NCBI GenBank assembly: GCA_016713505.1
Contig: JADJPA010000001.1
Span: 2,803,501-2,867,500, forward strand
DNA length: 64,000 bases
Direction: 5' to 3'
From: Candidatus Competibacteraceae bacterium
GTDB taxonomy: Bacteria > Pseudomonadota > Gammaproteobacteria > Competibacterales > Competibacteraceae
The position numbers and the translations under genes are program-made. Of the stretch, positions 1 through 8,387 are shown in pieces. Under the pieces are notes generated by a model. It ran no database searches. It was not told where the DNA came from and saw only the letters and a program-made list of their open reading frames with translations. Position 1 is the stretch's first letter, and each line of letters opens with the position of its first letter.

Positions 1-168
1 GCCCTGCCACAACAAAGCGCGGGTCCGTTCGCCGATCAAGCCCAACGCGCTCGCCAGTTCGACGGCTTGCTGCTCCAGCCGGGCGGCTTGCACGAAATGG
101 CCCTCGGCGCGAGCGTGCCGCGCCAAGCTCCGTAGCCGGGCGAGCGCCTGCCGGTCGGGGGCCATCAT
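1..168 (-). CDS. Unknown protein, 3' part outside window
   Basis: An open frame of 56 codons runs from a double ATG (166-168 and 163-165) leftwards off the window edge. The visible residues are rich in Ala, Arg, Leu and Gln and look helical (HFVQAARLEQQAVELASAL), as in a TPR or helical-repeat protein, but no family is recognised. It begins 33 bases after the cnoX stop on the same strand, so it may be co-transcribed with it. The frame stays open back to the cnoX stop, so a start upstream of the ATG pair is possible; no clear Shine-Dalgarno is seen. Confidence 0.45.
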   Translation of the reverse strand, partial: MMAPDRQALARLRSLARHARAEGHFVQAARLEQQAVELASALGLIGERTRALLWQG

Positions 169-201
169 CGGCGCTCGAAATAGTGGGCGAGGCTGAAATC
201 C

Positions 202-1077
202 TCAATGCAGCAACGAAAACATCCGCCGCCGGTAGGTCGTCACCAGCGGGTCTTCGTTGCCGAGCATTTCGAACATCGCAATCAAGCCCTGGCGGCCAGC
301 GCCGTCCTCGAATTGGGGATTGCGGCGCAAGATATCCATAAACTGTTCCAGTGCCGCCTCGTACTTGCCGGCCAAGACATAACGCGCGGCCAATTGGCGG
401 CGCGCGGTCCAGTCATCCGGTTTGGCGTTGACTTGCGCCTCCAGTTTGGCAAGATCGGGAGCAGCTTGCGCCAGATCGGCAAATTGCAGGCGCGCCAGCA
501 ATCCGCTGGCCGGTTGCCGCTCGCGGTCCTCAGCCGGCAAACTTTGCAACAGCGTTCGCGCTTCTTCCGCCTGGTCCAGTTGCAACAACTTATCGGCCAG
601 CAGCGTTTTCAAGCGCCCGTGGTCCGGCTCTTGGTTGATGGCCTCGCGCAACAGTTTGATGGCCTGTTGCTGGCGACCGTGCTGCCAGAGCGCCTCAATT
701 TGCTCCTCGATCAAATCGCCGGCTTGCTGGGGTGGCTGGCCTCCCGCAAGCCGATCGATGATTTCGCGATAAGCGGATTCGGGTTGCACGCCCACTAGCT
801 GATCCACGATCTGCCCTTGCCAGATCACCATGACCGTGGGCAGGCTGCGAACCCGAAAATGCGCCGCCAGCCCCTGCTCGGCGTCGGCGTTGACCTTGGC
901 GACGATCACCCCGCCCCGGTATTCCTGCGCCAGCTTGGTCAACAAGGGCGAAAGCACTTGACAGGGCTGGCACCAGTCGGCCCAAAAATCCACCAGCACC
1001 GGCACATGCTGGGAACTTTCAACCACTTGGGCGAAGTTATGTTGGTTGACTTCAATGACGTAAGGCGATTCGCTCAT
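202..1077 (-). CDS. cnoX: Thioredoxin-TPR co-chaperone CnoX (YbbN)
   Basis: 291 aa. An N-terminal thioredoxin fold (about residues 8-110, active site FWADWCQPC near residues 31-39) is followed by a helical TPR-like region to the C-terminus. This is the architecture and size of CnoX/YbbN (284 aa in E. coli), a cytoplasmic chaperedoxin that protects proteins from oxidative aggregation and hands them to chaperones. The E. coli protein has lost the CXXC pair; here both cysteines are present, so a redox-active form is expected. The start MSESPYVIEV gives the normal length. Family assignment is firm; the redox inference comes from the motif. Confidence 0.9.
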   Translation of the reverse strand: MSESPYVIEVNQHNFAQVVESSQHVPVLVDFWADWCQPCQVLSPLLTKLAQEYRGGVIVAKVNADAEQGLAAHFRVRSLPTVMVIWQGQIVDQLVGVQPESAYREIIDRLAGGQPPQQAGDLIEEQIEALWQHGRQQQAIKLLREAINQEPDHGRLKTLLADKLLQLDQAEEARTLLQSLPAEDRERQPASGLLARLQFADLAQAAPDLAKLEAQVNAKPDDWTARRQLAARYVLAGKYEAALEQFMDILRRNPQFEDGAGRQGLIAMFEMLGNEDPLVTTYRRRMFSLLH

Positions 1078-1185
1078 TGTTGGATTTCCGCAAAAGCCGC
1101 GCCGGAGGGCATCGGCAAAGTCAAATCATGGCAGAGAATTAGGGACGCGAACCGAAGTTTCAAGGGCCAGCTGTAACCACCGCCA

Positions 1186-1509
1186 TCAGCGTTCGAGATA
1201 AGGCAATTTGTCGGGCTTGCCGTCCCACTCGGCAGCGTCGGGCGGCGCGTCCTTCTTGGTGGTGATGACCGGCCATTTCCTGGCCAGCTCGACGTTCAAC
1301 GCCAGAAATCGTTCCTGATCGGCCGGCAGATCGTCTTCGGAGAAAATGGCGTGCGCCGGGCATTCCGGTTCGCACAAGGTACAGTCGATACATTCATCGG
1401 GATCGATGACCAAAAAGTTCGGCCCTTCGTGAAAGCAGTCCACCGGACACACTTCCACGCAATCGGTGTACTTGCACTTGATGCAGTTTTCGGTAACGAC
1501 AAACGTCAT
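1186..1509 (-). CDS. fdxA: 7Fe-8S ferredoxin FdxA
   Basis: 107 aa from ATG 1509; eight further codons upstream are open but the family begins at MTFVV. Two cysteine clusters, CIKCKYTDCVEVCPVDC and CIDCTLCEPECP, match the [3Fe-4S][4Fe-4S] ferredoxins of the FdxA type, soluble one-electron carriers in the cytoplasm. The C-terminal tail (to KLPYLER) and length are typical. It lies about 110 bases from cnoX on the same strand with no obvious partner redox enzyme nearby, so its electron donor and acceptor cannot be inferred. Confidence 0.93.
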   Translation of the reverse strand: MTFVVTENCIKCKYTDCVEVCPVDCFHEGPNFLVIDPDECIDCTLCEPECPAHAIFSEDDLPADQERFLALNVELARKWPVITTKKDAPPDAAEWDGKPDKLPYLER

Positions 1510-1641
1510 GGAAAGCCCCCGCAAGGCTGCCAATGGAGGGATCTATCTTAACCGCGATCAAGCGAGTTGGGCACTGGAAAATAGCGGCTGATGGAGGAGG
1601 CTACCCGATCTGACCAGCCGGCGCCGCCGCCCGAGCGGTGG

Positions 1642-2040
1642 CTACTTGGCGCGACCTTCCTTGCCGGCGTCCAGCAGCGCTTTCAGATTCGCGAAGGGGC
1701 TATGAGTCGCCGCGCCCTGTCTGCTGGCCGCACCGTCGGTCCCGGCCCCCGCGCGAGCTTCCTCATAACGTTGGTGTTCGTTATCGTGGCAATACAAGCA
1801 CAACAGTTCCCAGTTGCTGCCGTCGGGCGGATTGTTGTCGTGGTTGTGGTCGCGATGGTGGACCGTCAGCTCGTGCAAGTTCAGGCGATTGAATTCGCGC
1901 GCGCACCGCCCGCAAATCCACGGATAAAGTTTCAAGGCTTGTTCGCGATAATCGCGTTCGCGTTGGTCGCGGTTGCGCCGGGCGGCGGCCACGACCTGAT
2001 CCAGACCGCCGCCGCTGGTTGAAGGGGATTTGGCTTTCAT
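1642..2040 (-). CDS. yajD: YajD-family HNH nuclease
   Basis: 132 aa. A central zinc-type HNH module is visible: CGRC, then HELTVHHRDHNHDNN, then LCLYCHDNEH, matching the YajD family of small HNH proteins (115 aa in E. coli), whose biological role is not established. The N-terminus is a charged helix. Its ATG overlaps the rsmA stop as ATGA, so the two are translationally coupled and it is the last gene of the lptD-surA-rsmA-yajD run. The C-terminal tail (about residues 95-132) is longer than in E. coli and low in conserved features. Confidence 0.85.
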   Translation of the reverse strand: MKAKSPSTSGGGLDQVVAAARRNRDQRERDYREQALKLYPWICGRCAREFNRLNLHELTVHHRDHNHDNNPPDGSNWELLCLYCHDNEHQRYEEARAGAGTDGAASRQGAATHSPFANLKALLDAGKEGRAK

Positions 2041-2849
2041 GGCTTCGACTCCAAAGGGTCAGTGACCGCATCGGCGAGCGCCGCAAACGCCGCCAGATCG
2101 AGCGTTTCGGCGCGAGCGCCCGGATCGATGCCCGCCGCCTCGATCCGGCCAGCATCCAGCAGGCCGCTCAGGGCGTTGCGCAAGGTCTTGCGGCGTTGAG
2201 AGAACGCCCGCCGCACCACCTCCGCAAAGCCGCGCCCGTCGCGAACCGCGACCGAAAATGTTTCACGTGGAACCAAGCGCACCACCGCCGACCGCACTTT
2301 AGGCGGAGGTCGGAATGCCTCCGGCTCGACTTCGAATAACGCATCCACCCGACAACGGTATTGCAGCATGACCGACAAGCGACCGTAAGCGCCCTCTCCC
2401 GGCTTTGCCGCCATCCGTTCCACCACTTCCTGTTGCAGCATGAAGTGTAGATCATGCACTTGGTCGGCCTGTTCCAGCAGATGAAACAGCAGCGGCGTGG
2501 AAATGTTGTAGGGCAGGTTGCCCGCCAGCCGCAGGCGAGGGCCAACCCCGCGCAACGCGGAGAAATCGAATTCCAGCGCATCGGCCTGATGGATGCGCAA
2601 TACCCCCGCCCCAGCGCAGCGCGCCCGCAACGGTTCCAACAAATCGCGATCCAGCTCCACCACATCCAGTTCGCCGGCCGCTTCCAGCAACGGTCGAGTC
2701 AGCGCTCCCAGTCCTGGACCGATTTCAATCAGTCGGTCGCCCGCTTTTGGCTGAATTGCCGCCACGATTCTGGCGATGACGCTGGAATCGCGCAGGAAGT
2801 GCTGGCCGAAGCGCTTGCGAGGCTGATGCGACCGTTCCCGCGGGTTCAC
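2037..2849 (-). CDS. rsmA: 16S rRNA dimethyladenosine transferase RsmA (KsgA)
   Basis: 270 aa from GTG 2849. It dimethylates the two adjacent adenines of the helix 45 loop of 16S rRNA late in 30S assembly, using SAM. Visible signatures are KRFGQHFL at the N-terminus, the SAM loop IEIGPGLGALT, and NLPYNISTPLLF (motif IV). The frame is open upstream through the end of surA, but GTG 2849, 19 bases after the surA stop, gives the family length (273 aa in E. coli). pdxA, which sits between surA and rsmA in E. coli, is missing. A near-parS sequence within the gene is discussed under rejected items. Confidence 0.93.
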   Translation of the reverse strand: MNPRERSHQPRKRFGQHFLRDSSVIARIVAAIQPKAGDRLIEIGPGLGALTRPLLEAAGELDVVELDRDLLEPLRARCAGAGVLRIHQADALEFDFSALRGVGPRLRLAGNLPYNISTPLLFHLLEQADQVHDLHFMLQQEVVERMAAKPGEGAYGRLSVMLQYRCRVDALFEVEPEAFRPPPKVRSAVVRLVPRETFSVAVRDGRGFAEVVRRAFSQRRKTLRNALSGLLDAGRIEAAGIDPGARAETLDLAAFAALADAVTDPLESKP

Positions 2850-2868
2850 GCCGAATTCAGCGCCGAGC

Positions 2869-4314
2869 TTAGCGCCCGGCCGACGCCGGCTCTTGCCCGG
2901 TCGGTACGGCGGCGGTTGGTTCCAAGCGTATTTCCACATACGCTTCATTGCGCAACCGACGCAACAACAGCTCCCATTCTTCGTCGGAGCGACGCCGGAG
3001 CAACGCCTCACGGACGCGAACCCGCTCCACTTCGGGTGAAGCCCGACCTTGGCGGCGTTCGAGCACTTGAACGATATGCCAGCCGAATTGCGTCTTGAAG
3101 GGGGCGCTGATTTGATTGGGCTGCAAGGCGGCCATCGCTTGCTCGAACTGGGGAACCATCATCCCCGGAGCCACCCAACCCAAGTCGCCGCCGCGCGAGC
3201 CGGAGGTCACATCATCGGAATTGGCTTTAGCCAGCGCCGCGAAATCCTCGCCACCTTGAAGGCGCTGCCGCAACTGGTCCAGCCGTTGGCGCGCTTCATC
3301 GTCGGACAATTGTGAGGAGTTCTGGAGCAAGATGTGGCGGGCGTGGGTTTCCGTCACCAGCCCTTGCCGGGCGGGCGCGGGCGCGGGCCCGGCGGGCGCG
3401 GACGATTCGCCGCCGCCTCTGGCTTCCAGCAATTTGACGATGTGAAAACCGCTGGGGCTACGAATCGGTTCGCTGAGCTGACCGGGTCGCAACTTGGGAA
3501 CCACACTAGCAAACAGCGTCGGGAGTTGCTCGGCGCTCCGCCAGCCGAGATCGCCACCCTCCAGCGCCTGCCGGCCGGCGGACTCACTCACCGCCAGTTG
3601 CTGGAAATCCACTCCTTTGCGCAACTGGGCCAGCACGCCGGCGGCCCGCCGCCGGGCCGCTTCGACCTGTTGCGACGAGGAGCCTTCCGGCAGCGCGATC
3701 AAAATGTGGGCGATATGGTACTGGCGTGCGCCGCCAGCGCCGCCCGTCTCTCCCGCAGCGGCGCCGAACCCGCCTTGCCCGGCCAGCTGGCGTTGCAGGC
3801 TTTCCACGTCCTGTTCGGAAACCTGAAGCTGGCTGTCCACCAGTTTCTGCCGCAAGCGCACGCCCATGATTTCCCGGCGCACGTCATCGCGAAATTTGCC
3901 GTAGCTGATTCCGTCCTTTTCGACGGTCTGCCGCATTTGAGCCAGACTCATGTTGTTATTGCGAGCCAGCGTTTCGATGGCCGCGTTCAGCGTCGCGTCA
4001 TCGACGGTGATGCCGTTGCGCTCGGCCGCGCGCACCTGCAATTGCGCCACTATCATCCGTTCCAAGGCTTGCCGTTCCAGCACCGGACGCGGCGGGATCG
4101 GGACTTTTCGTTGCCGCAACTGGCGTTCGATGGTCGGAATACCGGCATCCAGTTCCCGGCGGGTAATCACATCGTCGTTGACCACCGCCACGATGGCGTC
4201 CAGCGCGCTGCCCGGCGCCTCTTGTCCGGGACCGAACACCAGTTGCGCCGATCCAGTACTGGGAGTGGTGGACGCCACCACGCAAAGCATCACGAAAAAA
4301 AGCAGCTTTTTCAT
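2869..4314 (-). CDS. surA: Periplasmic chaperone/peptidyl-prolyl isomerase SurA
   Basis: 481 aa. A signal peptide (MKKLLFFVMLCVVAS, cleavage near GSA-QLV) is followed by the SurA N domain (IVAVVNDDVITRREL) and two parvulin domains, the first opening with YHIAHILIALPEG and the second with THARHILLQNS and ending GWVAPGMMVPQFEQAM. SurA escorts outer-membrane beta-barrel precursors, including LptD, to the BAM complex. It is about 50 aa longer than in E. coli because of two Gly/Ala/Pro-rich linkers, one before each parvulin domain. It follows lptD by 21 bases, the classic lptD-surA arrangement. Confidence 0.95.
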   Translation of the reverse strand: MKKLLFFVMLCVVASTTPSTGSAQLVFGPGQEAPGSALDAIVAVVNDDVITRRELDAGIPTIERQLRQRKVPIPPRPVLERQALERMIVAQLQVRAAERNGITVDDATLNAAIETLARNNNMSLAQMRQTVEKDGISYGKFRDDVRREIMGVRLRQKLVDSQLQVSEQDVESLQRQLAGQGGFGAAAGETGGAGGARQYHIAHILIALPEGSSSQQVEAARRRAAGVLAQLRKGVDFQQLAVSESAGRQALEGGDLGWRSAEQLPTLFASVVPKLRPGQLSEPIRSPSGFHIVKLLEARGGGESSAPAGPAPAPARQGLVTETHARHILLQNSSQLSDDEARQRLDQLRQRLQGGEDFAALAKANSDDVTSGSRGGDLGWVAPGMMVPQFEQAMAALQPNQISAPFKTQFGWHIVQVLERRQGRASPEVERVRVREALLRRRSDEEWELLLRRLRNEAYVEIRLEPTAAVPTGQEPASAGR

Positions 4315-4335
4315 TTGAAGTTCGGGAAGTGAATG

Positions 4336-6615
4336 CTAATAACGGAACGTTTGATAGCCGAGAATCGAGTTTTGCAGCAACGCCTCCAAACCGGTGCCCA
4401 AGCGGGACAAGCCTTTCAATTCCAATTCCATGTAAAAGGCGGTCTGCGAATCGACTTCAGAGGCGTTGTTTCGATACTGGCGCGCCACGGCGCGCACCGC
4501 CCAACAGCAATCCTCATATTCCAAGCCGGCCAAGGTTTCCAGATTGCGGCTGGTATTCAGCGCGTGATTCCAACGCCCCAGGAACCGCCATTGCGCAGTC
4601 AGCGGCCACAACACCGATACGTCCGCCGAGTGGACTTGATCGCCCAAATCGAGGCCGGGCTGATCGCGGTCCAACAAGTAGGAGATGTTGAGCAACTGTC
4701 GGGCATTGGCGTAATAGCGCACATCGAAACCGGTTCGCAGCACCTCGCTGTTATCGGGTTCCATTTGGATGCCGCCTTGCAGCGACCAGCGGGATGACAG
4801 GTTCAGTTGCCCTTGGGCGATCAGCCCCGAATTATCGAAGGTCTCAGGCGGCCCGGCCGGATTCAAGGTCACCCGGCGGTCCGCGAAATACTGAATCTGG
4901 CCGATGCTGGCGCGTAGCCGCTCGCGGCCGCTGGCGCCGTCGATGAGGCGGGTCGTCAATGCGGCGGTCAGTTGGTTGGCGTCACCCAGCCGGTCCGCGC
5001 CGGTGAAGCGGTTGCGGCGAAACAGCCAATCGTAATCACGATCCATCAAGCTGCTGTCGAAAATCGGGATATCGTCTTGATTGCGATAGGGTACGTAGAG
5101 ATAGAACAGGCGTGGTTCCAAGGTCTGCGTTCCAGCGCCGATACCCAGCCAGTCGGCTTGCAACGGCTTTTCGAAAATCAGCCCGCTGTCCAGGCTGGCG
5201 GCCGGGGCGGACCGCGAGGGCGCATCATTGGCACCCGGCGCGTTGTCCTCAAGCTGATAGCCCGTATAGCGAAACCCGGCTTGCGGTTTGACGTACCAAC
5301 CCGGCCGTTCGAACGCCCAACCCACGCTCGGCCACAAATCCAGCCGCGCGCCGGTCACGACATCGGTCTGCTGGAAATTCACCAGTTCGCCGTGCAGCTG
5401 ATAGTGCAAACCGCTCGTGCCGGCCGGCCAATCCCCGGCGAACAACAGCTGCGGCAAGCGTTGATAGGGCTTGCCGGTTTGCGCGAAGAGGGTCGGGTTC
5501 AGAATCTGATAGCCTTGCACCCGCGCCAGCGCTTGCCACCAGTCGCCGTAATAGCGCGCTTCCAGATGCCGCTCCAGATAATTGGCGGTCAGGAAATCCA
5601 GATTGTTGCTCAAGTCTCGGAGGTAGGCGTCATCGGACACGTATTCATAGCGCAGATCGGTATACAGATTTGGTGCCGGCGCGGCGCGGTCGGTAATGTT
5701 GAACGAGCCGCGATCTCCGTCGTAATGGCGGTCGGTGGGCATGTACTCCAGCCTGATCTGGCCCTGGTTCTTGGGGCTGAGAAAGCGATATTCCGCGCCC
5801 AGCAGGGCTCCGCGCTTGGTCATAACGCGCGGGGTGATGGTCATGTCCTGATTCGGCGCGATGTTCCAATAATAGGGAACCGCCAGATCGAAACCGGTGG
5901 CGCTGGTGCTGCCCACGCGCGGAAACAGGAAACCGGATTGCCGTTCGTCGTTGAGGGGAAAGGACAAGTAGGGCAGATACAGTACCGGTACGCCCCAGAG
6001 CGCGAAGACGAGATCGCGGGCCGTGCCGCGACCGGACGCGCTGTCCAGGTCGAGCTTGTGCGCGCGAAGCGCCCAGGCTTCATGGCCGCGCTTGCAGGTG
6101 GAATAGCTGGCGTCTCCCAGCTGGCTCTGACGCTTGTTCCGATCCAGACGAATCTCTTCAGCGGAACCCTGCGCGCTGCGTTCCGGCAGATAATAGTCAA
6201 CGTCCTTGAACCAACCGGTTTCGGCGTTCAAATCGACTTCGGCCTGTTTGCCACGGATGGCTTGTCGGTTATCGCCATAGGTGAACGGGCTTTCGATTCG
6301 CGCCCGGCCGGTCGCGCGGTCCAGGGTCATACGCTCGGCTCGCAAGCGCTGCGCGCCCCGGCTCAGCTTGACATCGCCCTCCAGCAAGGATTGCGTGGGT
6401 GAGGATTCCACCTGACCGGCCTCGACTTGGATCGGCGATGCGGTCGCGGGCGGCGCCTTCGGATCGAGCGGAACGATTTCCCGCATCAGCTCATCGGCGT
6501 CGCACTGAATCCAGTCGCTGGAAGAGGGCGGCGGGGGTTTGGCCTGGGTATCGCAGACCGGCCAAAGCGCCAACGCCGTGCACGCCGCTAAAATGGGTAA
6601 ACGTAAAGGGATCAC
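4336..6615 (-). CDS. lptD: LPS assembly outer-membrane protein LptD
   Basis: 759 aa from GTG 6615, which opens a signal peptide (IPLRLPILAACTALALWP); the frame continues upstream but would run into the divergent amgK. An N-terminal LptA-like domain (about residues 60-200) precedes a large barrel ending TFRY, with the terminal aromatic expected of BAM substrates. LptD with LptE inserts lipopolysaccharide into the outer leaflet. All four cysteines used for the functional disulfides of the E. coli protein have counterparts: IQCDADE, STCKRGH and the adjacent pair in EDCCWAVR. The start is the least certain part, as no clear Shine-Dalgarno is seen. Confidence 0.93.
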   Translation of the reverse strand: MIPLRLPILAACTALALWPVCDTQAKPPPPSSSDWIQCDADELMREIVPLDPKAPPATASPIQVEAGQVESSPTQSLLEGDVKLSRGAQRLRAERMTLDRATGRARIESPFTYGDNRQAIRGKQAEVDLNAETGWFKDVDYYLPERSAQGSAEEIRLDRNKRQSQLGDASYSTCKRGHEAWALRAHKLDLDSASGRGTARDLVFALWGVPVLYLPYLSFPLNDERQSGFLFPRVGSTSATGFDLAVPYYWNIAPNQDMTITPRVMTKRGALLGAEYRFLSPKNQGQIRLEYMPTDRHYDGDRGSFNITDRAAPAPNLYTDLRYEYVSDDAYLRDLSNNLDFLTANYLERHLEARYYGDWWQALARVQGYQILNPTLFAQTGKPYQRLPQLLFAGDWPAGTSGLHYQLHGELVNFQQTDVVTGARLDLWPSVGWAFERPGWYVKPQAGFRYTGYQLEDNAPGANDAPSRSAPAASLDSGLIFEKPLQADWLGIGAGTQTLEPRLFYLYVPYRNQDDIPIFDSSLMDRDYDWLFRRNRFTGADRLGDANQLTAALTTRLIDGASGRERLRASIGQIQYFADRRVTLNPAGPPETFDNSGLIAQGQLNLSSRWSLQGGIQMEPDNSEVLRTGFDVRYYANARQLLNISYLLDRDQPGLDLGDQVHSADVSVLWPLTAQWRFLGRWNHALNTSRNLETLAGLEYEDCCWAVRAVARQYRNNASEVDSQTAFYMELELKGLSRLGTGLEALLQNSILGYQTFRY

Positions 6616-6702
6616 GGAACACGGTTTAACACGTTGCTGAAAGTTCTTAACATCGCATAGATTGATGCCTGCTGCAATCACACCCGAATGGAGCTTGTTT
6701 GC

Positions 6703-7701
6703 GTGAACGACCGACAGATTCTCCTGCTGGACTGGCTGAGCACCGTACTGCCAACGGCTCCGGCCCGCATCGCTCCGGCTTCCAGCGACGCCAGTTTTCG
6801 CCGTTATTTCCGCGTTTGGTACGACGGCCAAACCCGCATCGTCATGGACGCGCCGCCGGATAAGGAGGATTGCCGGCCGTTCGTCGCCATCGCCCAGGCG
6901 CTGCGTGGGCTGGGCTTGAATGCGCCCGAGGTGCTGGCCGCCGACTTCGAGCGGGGCTTGCTGCTGCTGACCGATCTCGGCGACCGCCAGTATCTGGCGG
7001 AACTGAGCGAGCATAGCGTGTCCGGCTTGTACGGCGATGCGCTGGAGGCGCTGGCGCGGTTGCAGGTCGGGGGCGATCCTGGTTCATCCCTGCTGCCGCC
7101 CTACGATTCGGCGCTGCTCCACCGAGAAATGGAGCTGTTTCGGGATTGGTTCCTAGGCCGTCAGGTTGGCCTGAACCTCAGTGAGGACGAGCATCTTACC
7201 TTGGATCAGGCTTTTGCTCTGCTGGCTGACAACGCGCTGGAACAGCCGCGCGTTTGGGTGCATCGGGACTATCACTCCCGCAATCTGATGGTGACCGAGC
7301 CGAACAATCCGGGCGTGCTGGATTTTCAAGACGCGGTGGTGGGGGCGGTAACTTACGATCTGGTGTCCTTGCTGCGCGATTGTTATATCGCTTGGCCGCG
7401 CGAGCGGGTCGAAGCCTGGGCCTTGCAGCATCGGGCGCGGTTGCGGGCGCTTGGCATGACCGGTCTGGACGATGCGGAACAATTTCTGCGCTGGTTCGAT
7501 CTGATGGGCGTACAGCGCCATCTCAAAGCCACCGGCATTTTCGCCCGGCTGAATTTGCGCGACGGCAAGCCCGGCTATCTGCAAGACATTCCTCGCACTC
7601 TGGGCTATGTGGCAGCGGTTGCGGATCGCTATGCGGGCCTGAAGGGTTTGCGCGATCTTCTGCTGAGCCAGCATATCGACCGCTGGGAACCGGCGGCGTG
7701 A
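6703..7701 (+). CDS. amgK: N-acetylmuramate/N-acetylglucosamine kinase AmgK
   Basis: 332 aa from GTG 6703; an ATG at 6688 is in frame but only the GTG has a Shine-Dalgarno (GGAG, 9 bases upstream). It is an aminoglycoside-phosphotransferase-fold kinase: N-lobe SSDASFRRYFR, catalytic loop HRDYHSRNLM, metal-binding LDFQDAVVG. AmgK phosphorylates the anomeric hydroxyl of recycled MurNAc and GlcNAc. The following gene, murU, performs the next step, so this organism has the Pseudomonas-type MurNAc salvage route that bypasses de novo synthesis (and hence fosfomycin-sensitive MurA). It is divergent from lptD with about 90 bases between starts. Confidence 0.92.
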   Translation: MNDRQILLLDWLSTVLPTAPARIAPASSDASFRRYFRVWYDGQTRIVMDAPPDKEDCRPFVAIAQALRGLGLNAPEVLAADFERGLLLLTDLGDRQYLAELSEHSVSGLYGDALEALARLQVGGDPGSSLLPPYDSALLHREMELFRDWFLGRQVGLNLSEDEHLTLDQAFALLADNALEQPRVWVHRDYHSRNLMVTEPNNPGVLDFQDAVVGAVTYDLVSLLRDCYIAWPRERVEAWALQHRARLRALGMTGLDDAEQFLRWFDLMGVQRHLKATGIFARLNLRDGKPGYLQDIPRTLGYVAAVADRYAGLKGLRDLLLSQHIDRWEPAA

Positions 7702-8387
7702 AGGCGATGATCCTGGCCGCCGGACGCGGCGAACGGATGCGCCCGCTCACCGATCACAGCCCCAAACCGCTGTTGCCAGTCGCCGGCAAACCGTTGATCT
7801 TTCACCATCTGGAAGCGTTGCGAGCGGCGGGCTTTCGCGAGATCGTCGTCAATACCGGCCACCTCGGCGAACAATTGCCGGCCGCTTTGGGCGATGGTCA
7901 CCGGTGGGGCGTTCGGATCGCCTATTCACCGGAACCGCCTGACGCTCTGGAAACCGGCGGCGGTATTTTTCAAGCGCTGCCCTTGCTCGGACCGGGACCG
8001 TTTTTAGTGGTCAACGGCGATGTGTGGACAAGCTATCCGTTTGCGCGCTTGTCCGCCAAACTGGCTGGACTGGCGCATCTGGTGCTGGTGGACAATCCGC
8101 CCCACCACGCCAAAGGGGATTTTTCGCTGGAGGACGACAGCGGCAGAGTAAGGGAGTCGGGTACGGCACGGCTGACCTTCAGCGGCATCAGTGTCTTGCG
8201 GCCCGAATTATTTGCCGGTTGTAGACCGGGACGTTTTCCATTGGGACCGCTGCTGCGCCGGGCCATGGCCATCAATCAGGTCAGTGGCGAGCACTTTACC
8301 GGCGCGTGGCGCGATATCGGCACGCCGCAACGGCTGGCGGAACTGGACCGCGAGTTACAACAGCAACCTATCACGGGAAATTCATGA
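7698..8387 (+). CDS. murU: MurNAc-alpha-1-phosphate uridylyltransferase MurU
   Basis: 229 aa. The nucleotidyltransferase signature MILAAGRGERMRPLT and the metal-binding VVNGDVW are clear. It turns MurNAc-1-P plus UTP into UDP-MurNAc, completing the AmgK/MurU recycling route. Its GTG overlaps the amgK stop (GTGA), indicating translational coupling. Length fits the family (about 223 aa in P. putida). The next gene begins inside its stop codon in the same way, so the three form one tightly coupled unit. Confidence 0.92.
   Translation: MKAMILAAGRGERMRPLTDHSPKPLLPVAGKPLIFHHLEALRAAGFREIVVNTGHLGEQLPAALGDGHRWGVRIAYSPEPPDALETGGGIFQALPLLGPGPFLVVNGDVWTSYPFARLSAKLAGLAHLVLVDNPPHHAKGDFSLEDDSGRVRESGTARLTFSGISVLRPELFAGCRPGRFPLGPLLRRAMAINQVSGEHFTGAWRDIGTPQRLAELDRELQQQPITGNS

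Noticed and set aside
2259..2274. parS-like TGTTTCACGTGGAACC
   Set aside because: Two mismatches break the right half of the palindrome and it lies inside the conserved coding sequence of rsmA; more likely chance, although a weak ParB site cannot be ruled out.
4972..6402. 476-codon open frame antisense to lptD
   Set aside because: Same explanation; lptD has the signal peptide and conserved cysteines.
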